DNA of 40,323 bases from positions 1 through 40,323 of the forward strand of contig NZ_BCQW01000025.1 of the NCBI RefSeq assembly GCF_001552275.1. The letters are read 5' to 3'. The notes under the pieces are model-generated. The model had not been told where the DNA came from and did not search any database. It saw only the letters and a program-made list of their open reading frames with translations. The translations under genes were made by a program, and so were the position numbers. The stretch comes from Amphibacillus sediminis NBRC 103570 (GTDB lineage Bacteria > Bacillota > Bacilli > Bacillales > Amphibacillaceae). This document shows positions 24,166 through 34,350 of the stretch, piece after piece (within the stretch, counting starts at the first letter, position 1; each line of letters starts with the position of its first letter).

Positions 24166-25623
24166 TTAATCTGTTTCATCTATTTCATCAAATGGCATCA
24201 TTGGGCGCATGATTTGTTTGAAAACAATATTCTCAGTTTTTTGATTAGTTGGTCCTTGAGTTAAGGCCATGATTGAGTAATCACAATATTCCTTTAATTC
24301 AGGGAATATATAGCCTTGCTTGACAACCACTAAATGGTATTGACTTAAATCAATATTCGCCGCATTGAATTGATGCCTTTCTGCAAAGCTTACCGATTTA
24401 TCAATAAGGACGATATCAATGGGTTTATCTTTCATTGATAGTGTAATCGTTTCTCCATAGTTATCTGTATCGCCAAAAGTCTGTTGGAGAATGCCCTTAC
24501 CTTTAACTTTGACAGTCAATTTTACCTTTCTAGACATATCATCTGAATCTGTTCCTAACTCAATATCAAAGTAATCATCAAAGTCACTATTACTGATCAA
24601 TTGAAATGTTTGCTCATCAGTAATGCCAGCAAACAGCAATTGCTTGTTGTTGTAATTTTCAAGCGCTAAATATTCATTTAATAAATAAGTGTTATTCCCC
24701 ATTGCTCCAGAGGTGACATTATCGCCTGAATCCGTGACAACGACATGCTTATCGTCAGATTCGATCGACTGTTTAATCGCTTCTGGCACGTCTAAGGCAT
24801 GACCGTGATAATCAAATTCACTGTATTTGCTGACACAAAATTGATAGAGCTCATCTAAGACCGTCTGGGCATAGTCCTTATATTTCATATCAGAAGGAAC
24901 AACTACCAAACCTGATCCGGCAGCAAAATTATCATGCCTTAAATAGCCCACGTGAAAGGAAGCGCTCAAAATTCGTGCGTCTTGTTCAATCTCGTCTAAC
25001 TTTTTGTTGATCGAGATCATAGGCTCATCTGTTGAAACACTTCTTTCCCCACCTAAAACGAAGGGCAGCTTGCGATATTGCGCAACCAATGATTTTTTAT
25101 CATTGAGTAAGTCCACCATCATTTTGGCAACCAATCGATGGGTTTCGACTAAATCGGTATGCGGCGAATGTCGGTAACAACGGCCAATGGTCATCATCGA
25201 TACATACTCTTCTGTTAAATTCCCGTGGGGGTCCATAACCACACAGATGGGTAGATATGGACCTGTTAGTTGCCTTATATCTTTTAGTAGCTGTCTTTCA
25301 CCTGACCCTTCAGGTAAATCCTCCACTTTACTTGCGCCATGAAGGAATAGATAAATTCCATCTAAGTCATGCAGATTTTCTTTAACCGATCGAATCATTT
25401 TGTCATGAATATACTTGTACGCTTCTTTACTCAGAACCTTGGCAGAATGTGCATCAGCAAAGATAGCCGGAATCAGTTCAATATTATGGGCACGAAAGAT
25501 ATCCTCCACATGCATGGTACTTAAAAGACGATCTCCAAATTTAAGGTTAAAACTATCAAGCTCAGTTAATCCTTTGACATGTTCATTGCTTTCCAACGTA
25601 TAATGACCGATCAAAACCTTCAT
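24166..25623 (-). CDS. M81-family (MlrC-type) metallopeptidase
   Basis: A 485-residue cytosolic protein with the two M81 domains. The N-terminal catalytic domain (about 1-290) carries D131 and H133 in V-M-D-P-H-G-N-L and H155 in R-H-S-P-H-T-D. The spacing of 2 and 24 residues is the same as in the zinc site of microcystinase MlrC as I recall it. The C-terminal domain (from about 295) begins with V-T-D-S-G-D-N-V-T-S-G-A-M-G-N-N. MlrC cuts an amide bond in linearised microcystin; most relatives are uncharacterised amide or peptide hydrolases. It is placed between GH1 and M24 in one operon, 35 bases after the GH1 stop, with an AGAAGGTG site before the ATG. This suggests hydrolysis of an amide in the aglycone part of a glycoside. 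Confidence 0.88.
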   Translation of the reverse strand: MKVLIGHYTLESNEHVKGLTELDSFNLKFGDRLLSTMHVEDIFRAHNIELIPAIFADAHSAKVLSKEAYKYIHDKMIRSVKENLHDLDGIYLFLHGASKVEDLPEGSGERQLLKDIRQLTGPYLPICVVMDPHGNLTEEYVSMMTIGRCYRHSPHTDLVETHRLVAKMMVDLLNDKKSLVAQYRKLPFVLGGERSVSTDEPMISINKKLDEIEQDARILSASFHVGYLRHDNFAAGSGLVVVPSDMKYKDYAQTVLDELYQFCVSKYSEFDYHGHALDVPEAIKQSIESDDKHVVVTDSGDNVTSGAMGNNTYLLNEYLALENYNNKQLLFAGITDEQTFQLISNSDFDDYFDIELGTDSDDMSRKVKLTVKVKGKGILQQTFGDTDNYGETITLSMKDKPIDIVLIDKSVSFAERHQFNAANIDLSQYHLVVVKQGYIFPELKEYCDYSIMALTQGPTNQKTENIVFKQIMRPMMPFDEIDETD

Positions 25624-25658
25624 ATTATCACCTTCTACTTGTGAAATTCTGTCGCTGC

Positions 25659-27089
25659 TTACGAGTGACTTTGATAGTATTGGTTGATGAAGTCTTTATA
25701 CCAGTAATAGCTCTTTTTAGGGATACGTTTAAAGTTGTTATCAAAATCTACTCTGACTAATCCATATCTTTTGGCATATCCATTAATCCAGCTATATAGA
25801 TCCATCGTTGACCAGTGATAGTAGCCTTTGACATTAACCCCTTCGGCTTTTGCCTTTAACATATAGTCCAAAAATTCCTTAAATATCTCGATTCTCTCAT
25901 CATCTTCTACATAGCCATTCGCATCAGGGGTTTCATAGATACCATGTCCGTTCTCAGTAATCATCACTAATGGATTTCCATATCGTTCTTTTATTTCAAG
26001 CAATGCCGTATACATCACTCTAGGATTAACTTCTCTTCCCCACTTATTACGTCTGACTTTTTTATCGAATGAGCTTTCAAACAATCCTTTAACACGAATA
26101 CCTTCTAAGCTTGTGCTGCCAGCCCCTTTGTTATTGTGGAAAATTTCGGTTTCACCAGCCTCCCAATGCTTAACATATTGTCTGTTATATAAGTTAAGGC
26201 CTAAATAATCGCCTATTCCTTTGCTAAAGATCTCTTTGTCATTCTCACTATGATAAATCATAAAATTGAATTTTTGCTTCATTTCATCAAGTTCATCTGG
26301 TAGTTTTCCTTCAAGTGCTGGAACTAAAATCATTCGGTTGTAAAAGAAGTCAGCAACCTTAAATAGCTCTTCCTTATTTTCACTGATAGGATCAACCTCA
26401 ACATTACCGTTATCGTGTACAATCCCAATAATACCGTCAATTCCCATCTCCTTAAATGAATGAATCGCTTTCGCACTAGCTAGCATTAGATTATATTGAT
26501 ATTGAAAATAGGATTGAATATCAATATGGCGATTGGGTGGATAGTTCCCTACCATATTTGTACAATAGCTATAGTAACGCGGTTCATTAATGGTTGACCA
26601 AATCTTGACTCTATCACCAAATTCCTTAAAACAAATTTTGGCATATTCATTAAAGTGATCTGTGATTTGATTATTCAACCAGCCGCCCTGAGCAGCAAGC
26701 GTAAGCGGTAAATCATAATGAAATAGGGTAGCATTCGGCTCGATACCTTTTTCCAAACAATAATTAATCACATCATTATAGAAATCGATACCTTGCTGAT
26801 TGACCTCACCTGTTCCATTCGGCAGGATACGTGCCCACGAAATTGAAAAACGATAAGTGTTTTGTCCACCTTCTGCCATCAAATTAAGGTCCTCTTTGTA
26901 TCGATGATAGAAATCACTTGCATCGTCTCCATCTTCATGGTTAATGTTTAAGACACTGTAGTGATTGAAGTAATCCCATTCACCTTCACCCTTACCGTCT
27001 ATATCCCAGGCCCCTTCACATTGATAAGCGGCAGTTCCAGATCCCCAAAGGAAATCTTTTTTATTAAAAACGTCTGCATACTTTCGCAT
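25659..27089 (-). CDS. GH1 6-phospho-beta-galactosidase (LacG)-like enzyme
   Basis: A 476-residue GH1 enzyme. The start is ATG 27089, directly after CAAGGAGG; an upstream open frame of 14 codons lacks a ribosome binding site. The acid/base is E169 in T-I-N-E-P and the nucleophile E379 in I-T-E-N-G-H-G. The phosphate pocket reads S433-W434-x-N-G-Y-x-K440-R-Y442 (in D-L-Y-S-W-I-N-G-Y-A-K-R-Y-G). The Ser+7/+9 spacing and the Trp after Ser are as in LacG, where that Trp favours galactose 6-phosphate. It therefore differs from the BglA-like GH1 at 11973-13403. It is the first gene of the M81/M24/EIIBC cluster, below a terminator and a cre-like box. The natural substrate is probably a phosphorylated beta-galactoside or a related conjugate. 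Confidence 0.9.
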   Translation of the reverse strand: MRKYADVFNKKDFLWGSGTAAYQCEGAWDIDGKGEGEWDYFNHYSVLNINHEDGDDASDFYHRYKEDLNLMAEGGQNTYRFSISWARILPNGTGEVNQQGIDFYNDVINYCLEKGIEPNATLFHYDLPLTLAAQGGWLNNQITDHFNEYAKICFKEFGDRVKIWSTINEPRYYSYCTNMVGNYPPNRHIDIQSYFQYQYNLMLASAKAIHSFKEMGIDGIIGIVHDNGNVEVDPISENKEELFKVADFFYNRMILVPALEGKLPDELDEMKQKFNFMIYHSENDKEIFSKGIGDYLGLNLYNRQYVKHWEAGETEIFHNNKGAGSTSLEGIRVKGLFESSFDKKVRRNKWGREVNPRVMYTALLEIKERYGNPLVMITENGHGIYETPDANGYVEDDERIEIFKEFLDYMLKAKAEGVNVKGYYHWSTMDLYSWINGYAKRYGLVRVDFDNNFKRIPKKSYYWYKDFINQYYQSHS

Positions 27090-27107
27090 AATATAACCTC
27101 CTTGAAA

Positions 27108-27121
27108 ATTAATCGCTTTCT
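27108..27121. promoter_or_regulatory. Possible cre site before the GH1-M81-M24 cluster
   Basis: ATTAATCGCTTTCT shares 12 of 14 bases with the site at 22494-22507. Lying just before the ribosome binding site, it could act as a roadblock for CcpA. A TACAAT at 27130-27135 on the minus strand is a possible -10 for the operon. Confidence 0.35.
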
Positions 27122-27140
27122 TTAGACTCATTGTAACTCA

Positions 27141-27181
27141 CAAAAAAAAAGGCAGTGATTCAATTTTTGAACCACTGCTTT
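27141..27181 (-). terminator. Terminator of the RpiR gene
   Basis: GCAGTGGTTCAA and TTGAATCACTGC, with one mismatch, form a long stem with a 3-base loop, followed on the minus strand by nine T. It starts at the stop codon and separates the regulator from the GH1 cluster. Confidence 0.88.
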
Positions 27182-27977
27182 ACCCTTTATTCTTTTTATA
27201 CTTATAAATGTAGTGCTCTGACAATAAATCAAAGAAATAGGTGATCCCATATTTGCCATACAAACCTAAATTGTCATTCCATAATATGTCGTTCTTGCTA
27301 ATATAAATAATTTGATCATATGATTTAACAAACGCTTCGTTACGGTTTGCCGTAATTAATATTTTTTTTCCACTAATTCCGTGCATGATATCATTAATCG
27401 CTTTGGCAAATATACCCGATACTGATACCACAAAGACAAGACTTGATTGTCCAAAAGAATCCTTCAAATTATTATTATCGTAGTAATGATTTACAAGTCT
27501 AATTATCTTTTTCGCATAAAAAAGCTCTTGCTGAAATTTTAATAAATTACTGCTTGTATTATTAGCACTAATGATCGAGATATCTTGATAGTCGTTAATT
27601 AAGTCAACCAATTGATCAAGGACCTGATCGGTAATGAGTTGATTGATATCTTCAATCATCTTAGCTAATTCTTGATTCATTTTTTTCCGATAAGCTTTCA
27701 CATGCTCAAACTCACGTAAATGTATATTAGAAGGAAAGATAATATCAGACAGGGAATTCTTTAATTCACTGAAATTCTTATAGCCGAGTCTATTACAAAA
27801 TCTTCTGATCGCTGAGCGAGAGACAAACGCTTCATCCATGATCATATTATTGGAGATATGACTAACATTATCAATATTATTTAGGATGAATTCTGTAATA
27901 GCGTAATCACTATCGCGTTCCCCGTCATTAATAATCGTAGCTAACGTATTTAACAAGCCTAAATTGTTAATGTTCAT
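27180..27977 (-). CDS. RpiR-family regulator with SIS domain
   Basis: A 265-residue regulator. The N-terminal helix-turn-helix (about residues 25-85) shows I-T-E-F-I-L-N-N-I-D-N and the recognition helix region V-S-R-S-A-I-R-R-F-C-N-R-L-G-Y-K-N-F-S-E-L-K, typical of RpiR. The SIS sugar-phosphate-binding domain (about 120-250) includes S-I-I-S-A-N-N-T-S-S and V-F-V-V-S-V-S-G. It is immediately upstream of the GH1-M81-M24-EIIBC cluster in the same orientation but separated by its own terminator. It is the likely sensor of the sugar phosphate produced there. Confidence 0.88.
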   Translation of the reverse strand: MNINNLGLLNTLATIINDGERDSDYAITEFILNNIDNVSHISNNMIMDEAFVSRSAIRRFCNRLGYKNFSELKNSLSDIIFPSNIHLREFEHVKAYRKKMNQELAKMIEDINQLITDQVLDQLVDLINDYQDISIISANNTSSNLLKFQQELFYAKKIIRLVNHYYDNNNLKDSFGQSSLVFVVSVSGIFAKAINDIMHGISGKKILITANRNEAFVKSYDQIIYISKNDILWNDNLGLYGKYGITYFFDLLSEHYIYKYKKNKG

Positions 27978-28413
27978 CGCCGATCCCCCTTTTAATCAAA
28001 AAGATGGAATAAATTCTAAGCATCATATTATCATTTCAGTAGTTTATAAAGATCTCTATCAGTTTTTCTCAATCGTTCGTTTATATTCGCACACGTTTTC
28101 GTTAATACGTTAGCACGAGCCAGCATTCAGCGAAGTAGCATTAACATGGCTCTGAACTAGGGGATGATTATCAAGCCCGGTCTAGAAGCACTGCTGATAA
28201 CTTATCCTAATGTTAATACCGCCCGTGTATAAGCGTCAAGTAAAAATAAGTTATTTTTATTGATAGAAATCGATTCAAGTGAAATAAAATAGGTTAGAGC
28301 AGCATAAAAAAAGGGTATAACGGTTATATGGGCATATTGCGCCCAAATTATTATAGCTAAACTGGAGCGGCAACAGCTATAATAGAAAGACAAACAATAA
28401 GGGGGATGTTAGC
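27978..28413. promoter_or_regulatory. Divergent promoter region, RpiR and LemA
   Basis: About 435 bases without a gene. On the right side an inverted repeat ATTATAGCT (28350-28358) and AGCTATAAT (28375-28383) overlaps a TATAAT at 28378-28383 reading toward the LemA gene, a candidate promoter with an operator. A small GGGC-atatt-GCGCCC stem lies before it at about 28330-28344. The left half shows nothing else. Confidence 0.45.
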
Positions 28414-28980
28414 ATGAATTTTTTTATGAATAATATCGGATTCATTTTATTTACTTTGCTGATTGTCGTTTTAGTGTTTTGGGCAATGTCAACATACAAT
28501 CAGCTTATTAGTGCAAGGGAGTTTGTCCGAAATTCAATGGGCCAAATTGCGGCCCAGCTTGAGTCACGCTGGGATGCCTTACAAAATATGATAGAAGGCA
28601 CAAAGCAATATGCCGAATATGAAGCAAAAACGCTTGAATCAATTACAGAACAGCGCACAGCACTAGGGCAGAACGCTGCAGTAGCAGAAGTGAATAAAGA
28701 CGATGAGCTTTTCGGTCAAGCGATGGGAAGGTTATTGGCGATTGCAGAAAGCTATCCAGACTTAAAAGCAAGCCAGGTGTATCAGGAAACACTAAAAAAT
28801 GTTGATCGCTACGAGCAACAAGTGCGCCAATCTAGAATGATTTACAACGATACGGTAACGAAATACAACAGAATTATTCAATCTGTACCTTCAAATATCA
28901 TTGCTTCACTGTTTAGATTTACAACAGAAGCTTATTTTGAAAATACAACAAGTAAAACAGACATGCCAAGCTGGAGTTGA
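28414..28980 (+). CDS. LemA-family protein
   Basis: A 188-residue protein with one N-terminal membrane helix (about residues 7-27) and a long alpha-helical domain. The signature Y-N-Q-L-I-S-A-R-E-F-V-R-N-S-M-G-Q-I follows the helix. Y-P-D-L-K-A-S-Q-V-Y-Q-E-T-L lies in the middle, and V-T-K-Y-N-R-I-I-Q-S-V-P-S-N-I-I near the end; all are hallmark segments of LemA. Function of the family is poorly understood; members often pair with TPM or DUF2207 proteins at the membrane, as here, where the DUF2207 gene starts 4 bases after the stop. AGGGGG lies before the ATG. Confidence 0.92.
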   Translation: MNFFMNNIGFILFTLLIVVLVFWAMSTYNQLISAREFVRNSMGQIAAQLESRWDALQNMIEGTKQYAEYEAKTLESITEQRTALGQNAAVAEVNKDDELFGQAMGRLLAIAESYPDLKASQVYQETLKNVDRYEQQVRQSRMIYNDTVTKYNRIIQSVPSNIIASLFRFTTEAYFENTTSKTDMPSWS

Positions 28981-28984
28981 TTTT

Positions 28985-30694
28985 ATGAGCAAAATATTCC
29001 AAAAAATTTCGATAGCATTCGTGTTGCTCCTGACCGTTAGCTTGACTTTAGCCTCAACCGTCTACGCAAACTCGATGGCTTCAATCGATTACCATATTGA
29101 ACTACAAGAGGATGGCTCTGGTATTATTACTGAAACCAGACAAATGTACTTAACCGAAGATACCGAAATCTATATTGTAATGGAAAACTTAGGCGGATCT
29201 GAGGTCACTGATTTTCATGTCAGTGATTTTGGTGAGCCATTAACGTATCAACCTGACTGGGATATCCATGCTAGTCGTGAGGAGAAGGCTGGGAAGTATG
29301 GGATTGTCGAGACGAGTAATGGGCTTGAACTAAGCTGGGGGATTGGTGAATACGGTGAGCATGAATACACCGTAACGTATACAATTACCGATATGGTGCG
29401 TCAGCTTGAAGACGGGCAAGGAATGAACTGGCGATTTTTCAATGGCAAAGATAACATCAATCCTGAACAGGCTACGATCACAATTACAGGTCCCCAGCCC
29501 TTTACCGCTGATAACACACTCATCTGGGGCTACGGCTTTGAGGGCAAAATTCACCTTGAGGATGGGCAGCTCGTCAGCTGGTCAAATACAGCTTTAACAG
29601 ATGAGAATTACATTACAATTTTAATGCAATTCCTAGATAGCCCCTTTCAGCCGAGACTTTCGCTTGATCAAACATTAAGCGAGCAGCAGGAGATTGCAAA
29701 CGAAGGCAGTAGCTACAATGATGCGTCTTCAGATTCGGATAATTTCATCGTCACGCTAATGATCATTGGCCTTGCTATTATCGCTGTCTTTGTTGGTGTG
29801 ATCGCTTTGGTTTACGGGCTAGCCTACTCACGTGCAGTTAAACAGGCAAACCCTCTCATCACAGGAATGAAACGAATCAAAATGAATGAGGACAAATACT
29901 ATCGGAGTGTTCCATATCAATATGGAGAGATCACCGATATTGCGTACTTACTAAAGGGACTAGGTAAAGGGGGCATAGAAGCCTATTTTAATGCCTTTAT
30001 GCTAAAATGGTTGAAGGAAGAACGCCTTTCGATTACGAAGGAAGACACCGGTCACTTCCGAAAAAAAGAAGCTACCGTTATCAAGTTTGATCAGAGAGAA
30101 TCGTTTTATTCAGAATTCGAAAATCGTTTCTGGCAACTTATTTCCTCAGCAGCAAATTCAGATGGCGTTCTCTATGACGACCAAATTAAAAAATGGGCGC
30201 GTAAGCATTACAAAGAAATTCAAAAAATCGAAACAGATTTACCAAAAAAATCGAAGCAACTCCTTATTAAGGAGTACTATATTGAGGAAATTGATGTCAA
30301 GTATTTGGGTCGAATGACGACTAAAGTTGTCAAAGGCACAGCTAAAGGTGAGCAACTCTATAATCATATTGTTCAATTTGAAAATTATTTAAAGGATTTT
30401 TCATTACTAAGTGAGCGTGAAGTGCAAGAGGTTGCCTTATGGGATGATCTGCTTATTTGGGCAAGCCTTTATGGTATTGCCGAGCAGGTCGCCGAGCAAT
30501 TAGAAAAATTCCATCCTAAATATTTTGAGGAAACACATATTTCCTACACCGATATTTATTTAATGCATGCCTTCTCAAGAAACATGTCAAGCGGTTATAG
30601 CAGTGCTGTCAGTGCAGCCAGTGGTGGTGGTGGCTCTACCAGCTTTGGCGGAGGTGGCGGATCCTTTGGTGGCGGCGGCGGTGGTTCACGCTAG
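28985..30694 (+). CDS. DUF2207-type membrane protein with Gly-rich tail
   Basis: A 569-residue protein starting at ATG 28985 (GGAG 9 bases upstream), not at the earlier ATG inside the LemA gene. It has an N-terminal signal peptide ending near V-Y-A-N-S (residue 30), an extracytoplasmic beta-rich domain beginning I-D-Y-H-I-E-L-Q-E-D-G-S-G-I-I-T-E and containing Y-T-V-T-Y-T-I, and a membrane helix at about 255-282. A cytoplasmic domain follows, with Y-R-S-V-P-Y-Q-Y-G-E-I-T-D-I-A-Y-L. The end is a low-complexity Gly/Ser tail (S-G-G-G-G-S-T-S-F-G-G-G). This architecture is that of the DUF2207 predicted membrane proteins found next to LemA. The role is unknown; a signalling or envelope function is only a guess. 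Confidence 0.9.
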   Translation: MSKIFQKISIAFVLLLTVSLTLASTVYANSMASIDYHIELQEDGSGIITETRQMYLTEDTEIYIVMENLGGSEVTDFHVSDFGEPLTYQPDWDIHASREEKAGKYGIVETSNGLELSWGIGEYGEHEYTVTYTITDMVRQLEDGQGMNWRFFNGKDNINPEQATITITGPQPFTADNTLIWGYGFEGKIHLEDGQLVSWSNTALTDENYITILMQFLDSPFQPRLSLDQTLSEQQEIANEGSSYNDASSDSDNFIVTLMIIGLAIIAVFVGVIALVYGLAYSRAVKQANPLITGMKRIKMNEDKYYRSVPYQYGEITDIAYLLKGLGKGGIEAYFNAFMLKWLKEERLSITKEDTGHFRKKEATVIKFDQRESFYSEFENRFWQLISSAANSDGVLYDDQIKKWARKHYKEIQKIETDLPKKSKQLLIKEYYIEEIDVKYLGRMTTKVVKGTAKGEQLYNHIVQFENYLKDFSLLSEREVQEVALWDDLLIWASLYGIAEQVAEQLEKFHPKYFEETHISYTDIYLMHAFSRNMSSGYSSAVSAASGGGGSTSFGGGGGSFGGGGGGSR

Positions 30695-30704
30695 GCCAAC
30701 TTAT

Positions 30705-30752
30705 AAAAACGTAGTAAAGCAAATAGGATGCTTGCTACGTTTTTATTTAAGC
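30705..30752 (+). terminator. Terminator of the LemA-DUF2207 operon
   Basis: AAAAACGTAG and CTACGTTTTT, with inner AAGCA/TGCTT pairing, followed by T residues. Just after the DUF2207 stop. Confidence 0.85.
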
Positions 30753-31173
30753 TTTTGTTTCAGGATATCGATGTTAATCAGTAACTTTGCTAATTATATC
30801 TTGGGTAGCCACATCAGCTGATTAAAGGGGGAAAACCGAAATGCAGAAGCCTCACTTTATAAGTGGTGAGGTGAATGCCTACTCGGCTAAATCAAGTTAA
30901 AGCCTCCAGTGGCTGCCATAGATTTTCAGCAAAAAGTTAGCGGTGAAGCTCGATAACATCTGGAAGCAAATACGCTAAGGCGTATTTACTATTATGGTAA
31001 ATGGTCGATATCAAGGTCATAAGCAAAAATTAATTGGATTTACCTACACCCTCTTAAAGTATGCCCCTAAAGTTTTTAAACCATTTGAATGTTAAAGGTT
31101 TAATTTTCATTGTCTGGTCTTGTCAGGGAAATAATCATGTATAATATGAATAAGCAAACGGAGTTTAAAAGTA
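30753..31173. other. Intergenic stretch with hairpins, possible IS605 right-end remnant
   Basis: No gene. At about 30846-30871 GAAGCC is followed by a hairpin (CCTCAC-ttataa-GTGgTGAGG) and TGAATGC. This layout recalls the 3' end of IS200/IS605-type elements, where an omega-RNA scaffold ends, but no TnpB remains. A second hairpin AATACGC-taag-GCGTATT lies at about 30967-30985. The promoter of the acetyltransferase gene (TATAAT at 31141 region) is at the right edge. Confidence 0.35.
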
Positions 31174-31189
31174 TCGGAGGCGATCTACA

Positions 31190-31810
31190 GTGAACCAGCT
31201 TTATCGATTACAAAAGCACGATCTAGCACACGCAAGTGAAGTACTTGTCAATGCCTTTATGGATGATCCCATGTTCAAAGCTTTTCAAGATCTACCCAAT
31301 TATAAAGATAAATACAAGGCCTTTTATACAGTTCCGCTAACATATGCTTTCAAATATGGTGAAGTATATGCGCCTTCCGATCAATTAGAAGGCATCATGG
31401 CTTGGACAAAGGGAGATGCTGCTGAAATGACGCTATGGCGCATGATTAGAAGTGGTGCGATCTTCCCCGCCATACGAATGAGCAATCAAGCCTATCGAAA
31501 AGTAATGCCATTTGTTACCCATCTAAGTAACAAGCGCGCTCAACAGATGAAGAATCGACAATATTATTATCTGGCAGTCATTGGTGTCGCACCAGGGTAC
31601 CAAGGTAAAGGCTACGGCAAAGCCTTGTTGAATGCCTTAATTAAAAAAAGTGAACAGGATAATATACCGATTTATTTAGAAACAGAGACCGAAGCTAACG
31701 CCTCACTTTATCAGCATTTCGGCTTCAACATATTAACAGAAACAAAATTAGCTAATTTGGACATGACTGTTTGGACATTCATACGAGAGCCTCAGCCAAG
31801 TGAAGCTTGA
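31190..31810 (+). CDS. GNAT-family N-acetyltransferase
   Basis: A 206-residue acetyltransferase. The start is GTG 31190, with TCGGAGG 9 bases upstream. The acetyl-CoA binding motif is clear in the second half: Y-Y-L-A-V-I-G-V-A-P-G-Y-Q-G-K-G-Y-G-K-A (about residues 123-142), followed by I-Y-L-E-T-E-T-E-A-N and Y-Q-H-F-G-F. The substrate cannot be read from sequence; similar proteins acetylate small amines or antibiotics. It stands alone between a hairpin-rich gap and the convergent PTS gene. Confidence 0.9.
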   Translation: MNQLYRLQKHDLAHASEVLVNAFMDDPMFKAFQDLPNYKDKYKAFYTVPLTYAFKYGEVYAPSDQLEGIMAWTKGDAAEMTLWRMIRSGAIFPAIRMSNQAYRKVMPFVTHLSNKRAQQMKNRQYYYLAVIGVAPGYQGKGYGKALLNALIKKSEQDNIPIYLETETEANASLYQHFGFNILTETKLANLDMTVWTFIREPQPSEA

Positions 31811-31900
31811 TTTTTTGACAATAACTGGTGATTTTTTCTTGTCATACCTTTAGGATAGTCAATAAAGTTGAGCGACCAGTGTATTTAGAAAGGTAATGTA

Positions 31901-31940
31901 GGAAACGTGTTCTACGATGAAACACGTTTCCTCTTTATAT
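31901..31940. terminator. Bidirectional terminator between GNAT and EIIBCA genes
   Basis: Perfect arms GGAAACGTGTT and AACACGTTTCC around a 9-base loop, followed on the + strand by TCTTTATATT. It lies between convergent genes. Confidence 0.7.
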
Positions 31941-31945
31941 TGCTC

Positions 31946-34146
<2,201 letters not shown>

Positions 34147-34159
34147 TGTTACCATTTTT

Positions 34160-34228
34160 AAAAACAAAAAACCCGAACCAATGCACGCAGACATATAAAT
34201 CCTATGTCCGTTACAATTGATTCAGGTT
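34160..34228 (-). terminator. Antitermination-controlled terminator of EIIBCA
   Basis: On the minus strand AACCTGAATCAAT (34216-34228) pairs, with two G-U pairs, with ATTGGTTCGGGTT (34170-34182). An inner ACATA/TATGT stem lies between them and a T-rich run follows. Its 5' arm shares five bases with the RAT. Confidence 0.85.
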
Positions 34229-34251
34229 ATGCCCAAAATAGGTAACATTCC
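34224..34251 (-). promoter_or_regulatory. RAT, ribonucleic antiterminator
   Basis: On the minus strand GGAATGTTACC, TATTTTGGG, CATAACCT. This matches the 29-base RAT layout bound by LicT/SacT/SacY (GGATTGTTACTG..CAGGCAAAACCT). Because it overlaps the terminator stem, binding of the antiterminator should block termination. Confidence 0.85.
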
Positions 34252-34268
34252 TAAATTTAAAATATAAA

Positions 34269-34346
34269 ATTATACTGTTAAATCATTTACAATTTAAAAT
34301 TAACACGAAGCTGAGCGCTTGTCAATAAGAAAGTGAAGCGTTTTCA
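34269..34346 (-). promoter_or_regulatory. EIIBCA promoter region with cre-like box
   Basis: On the minus strand GTGAAAACGCTTCAC (34332-34346, cre-like with one base missing), TTGACA (34320-34325) and a later TATAAT (34269-34274). The TATAAT would start a transcript about 10 bases before the RAT, but its -35 is poor; TTGACA with TAATTT 17 bases on is the alternative. Confidence 0.45.
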
Positions 34347-34350
34347 CATA

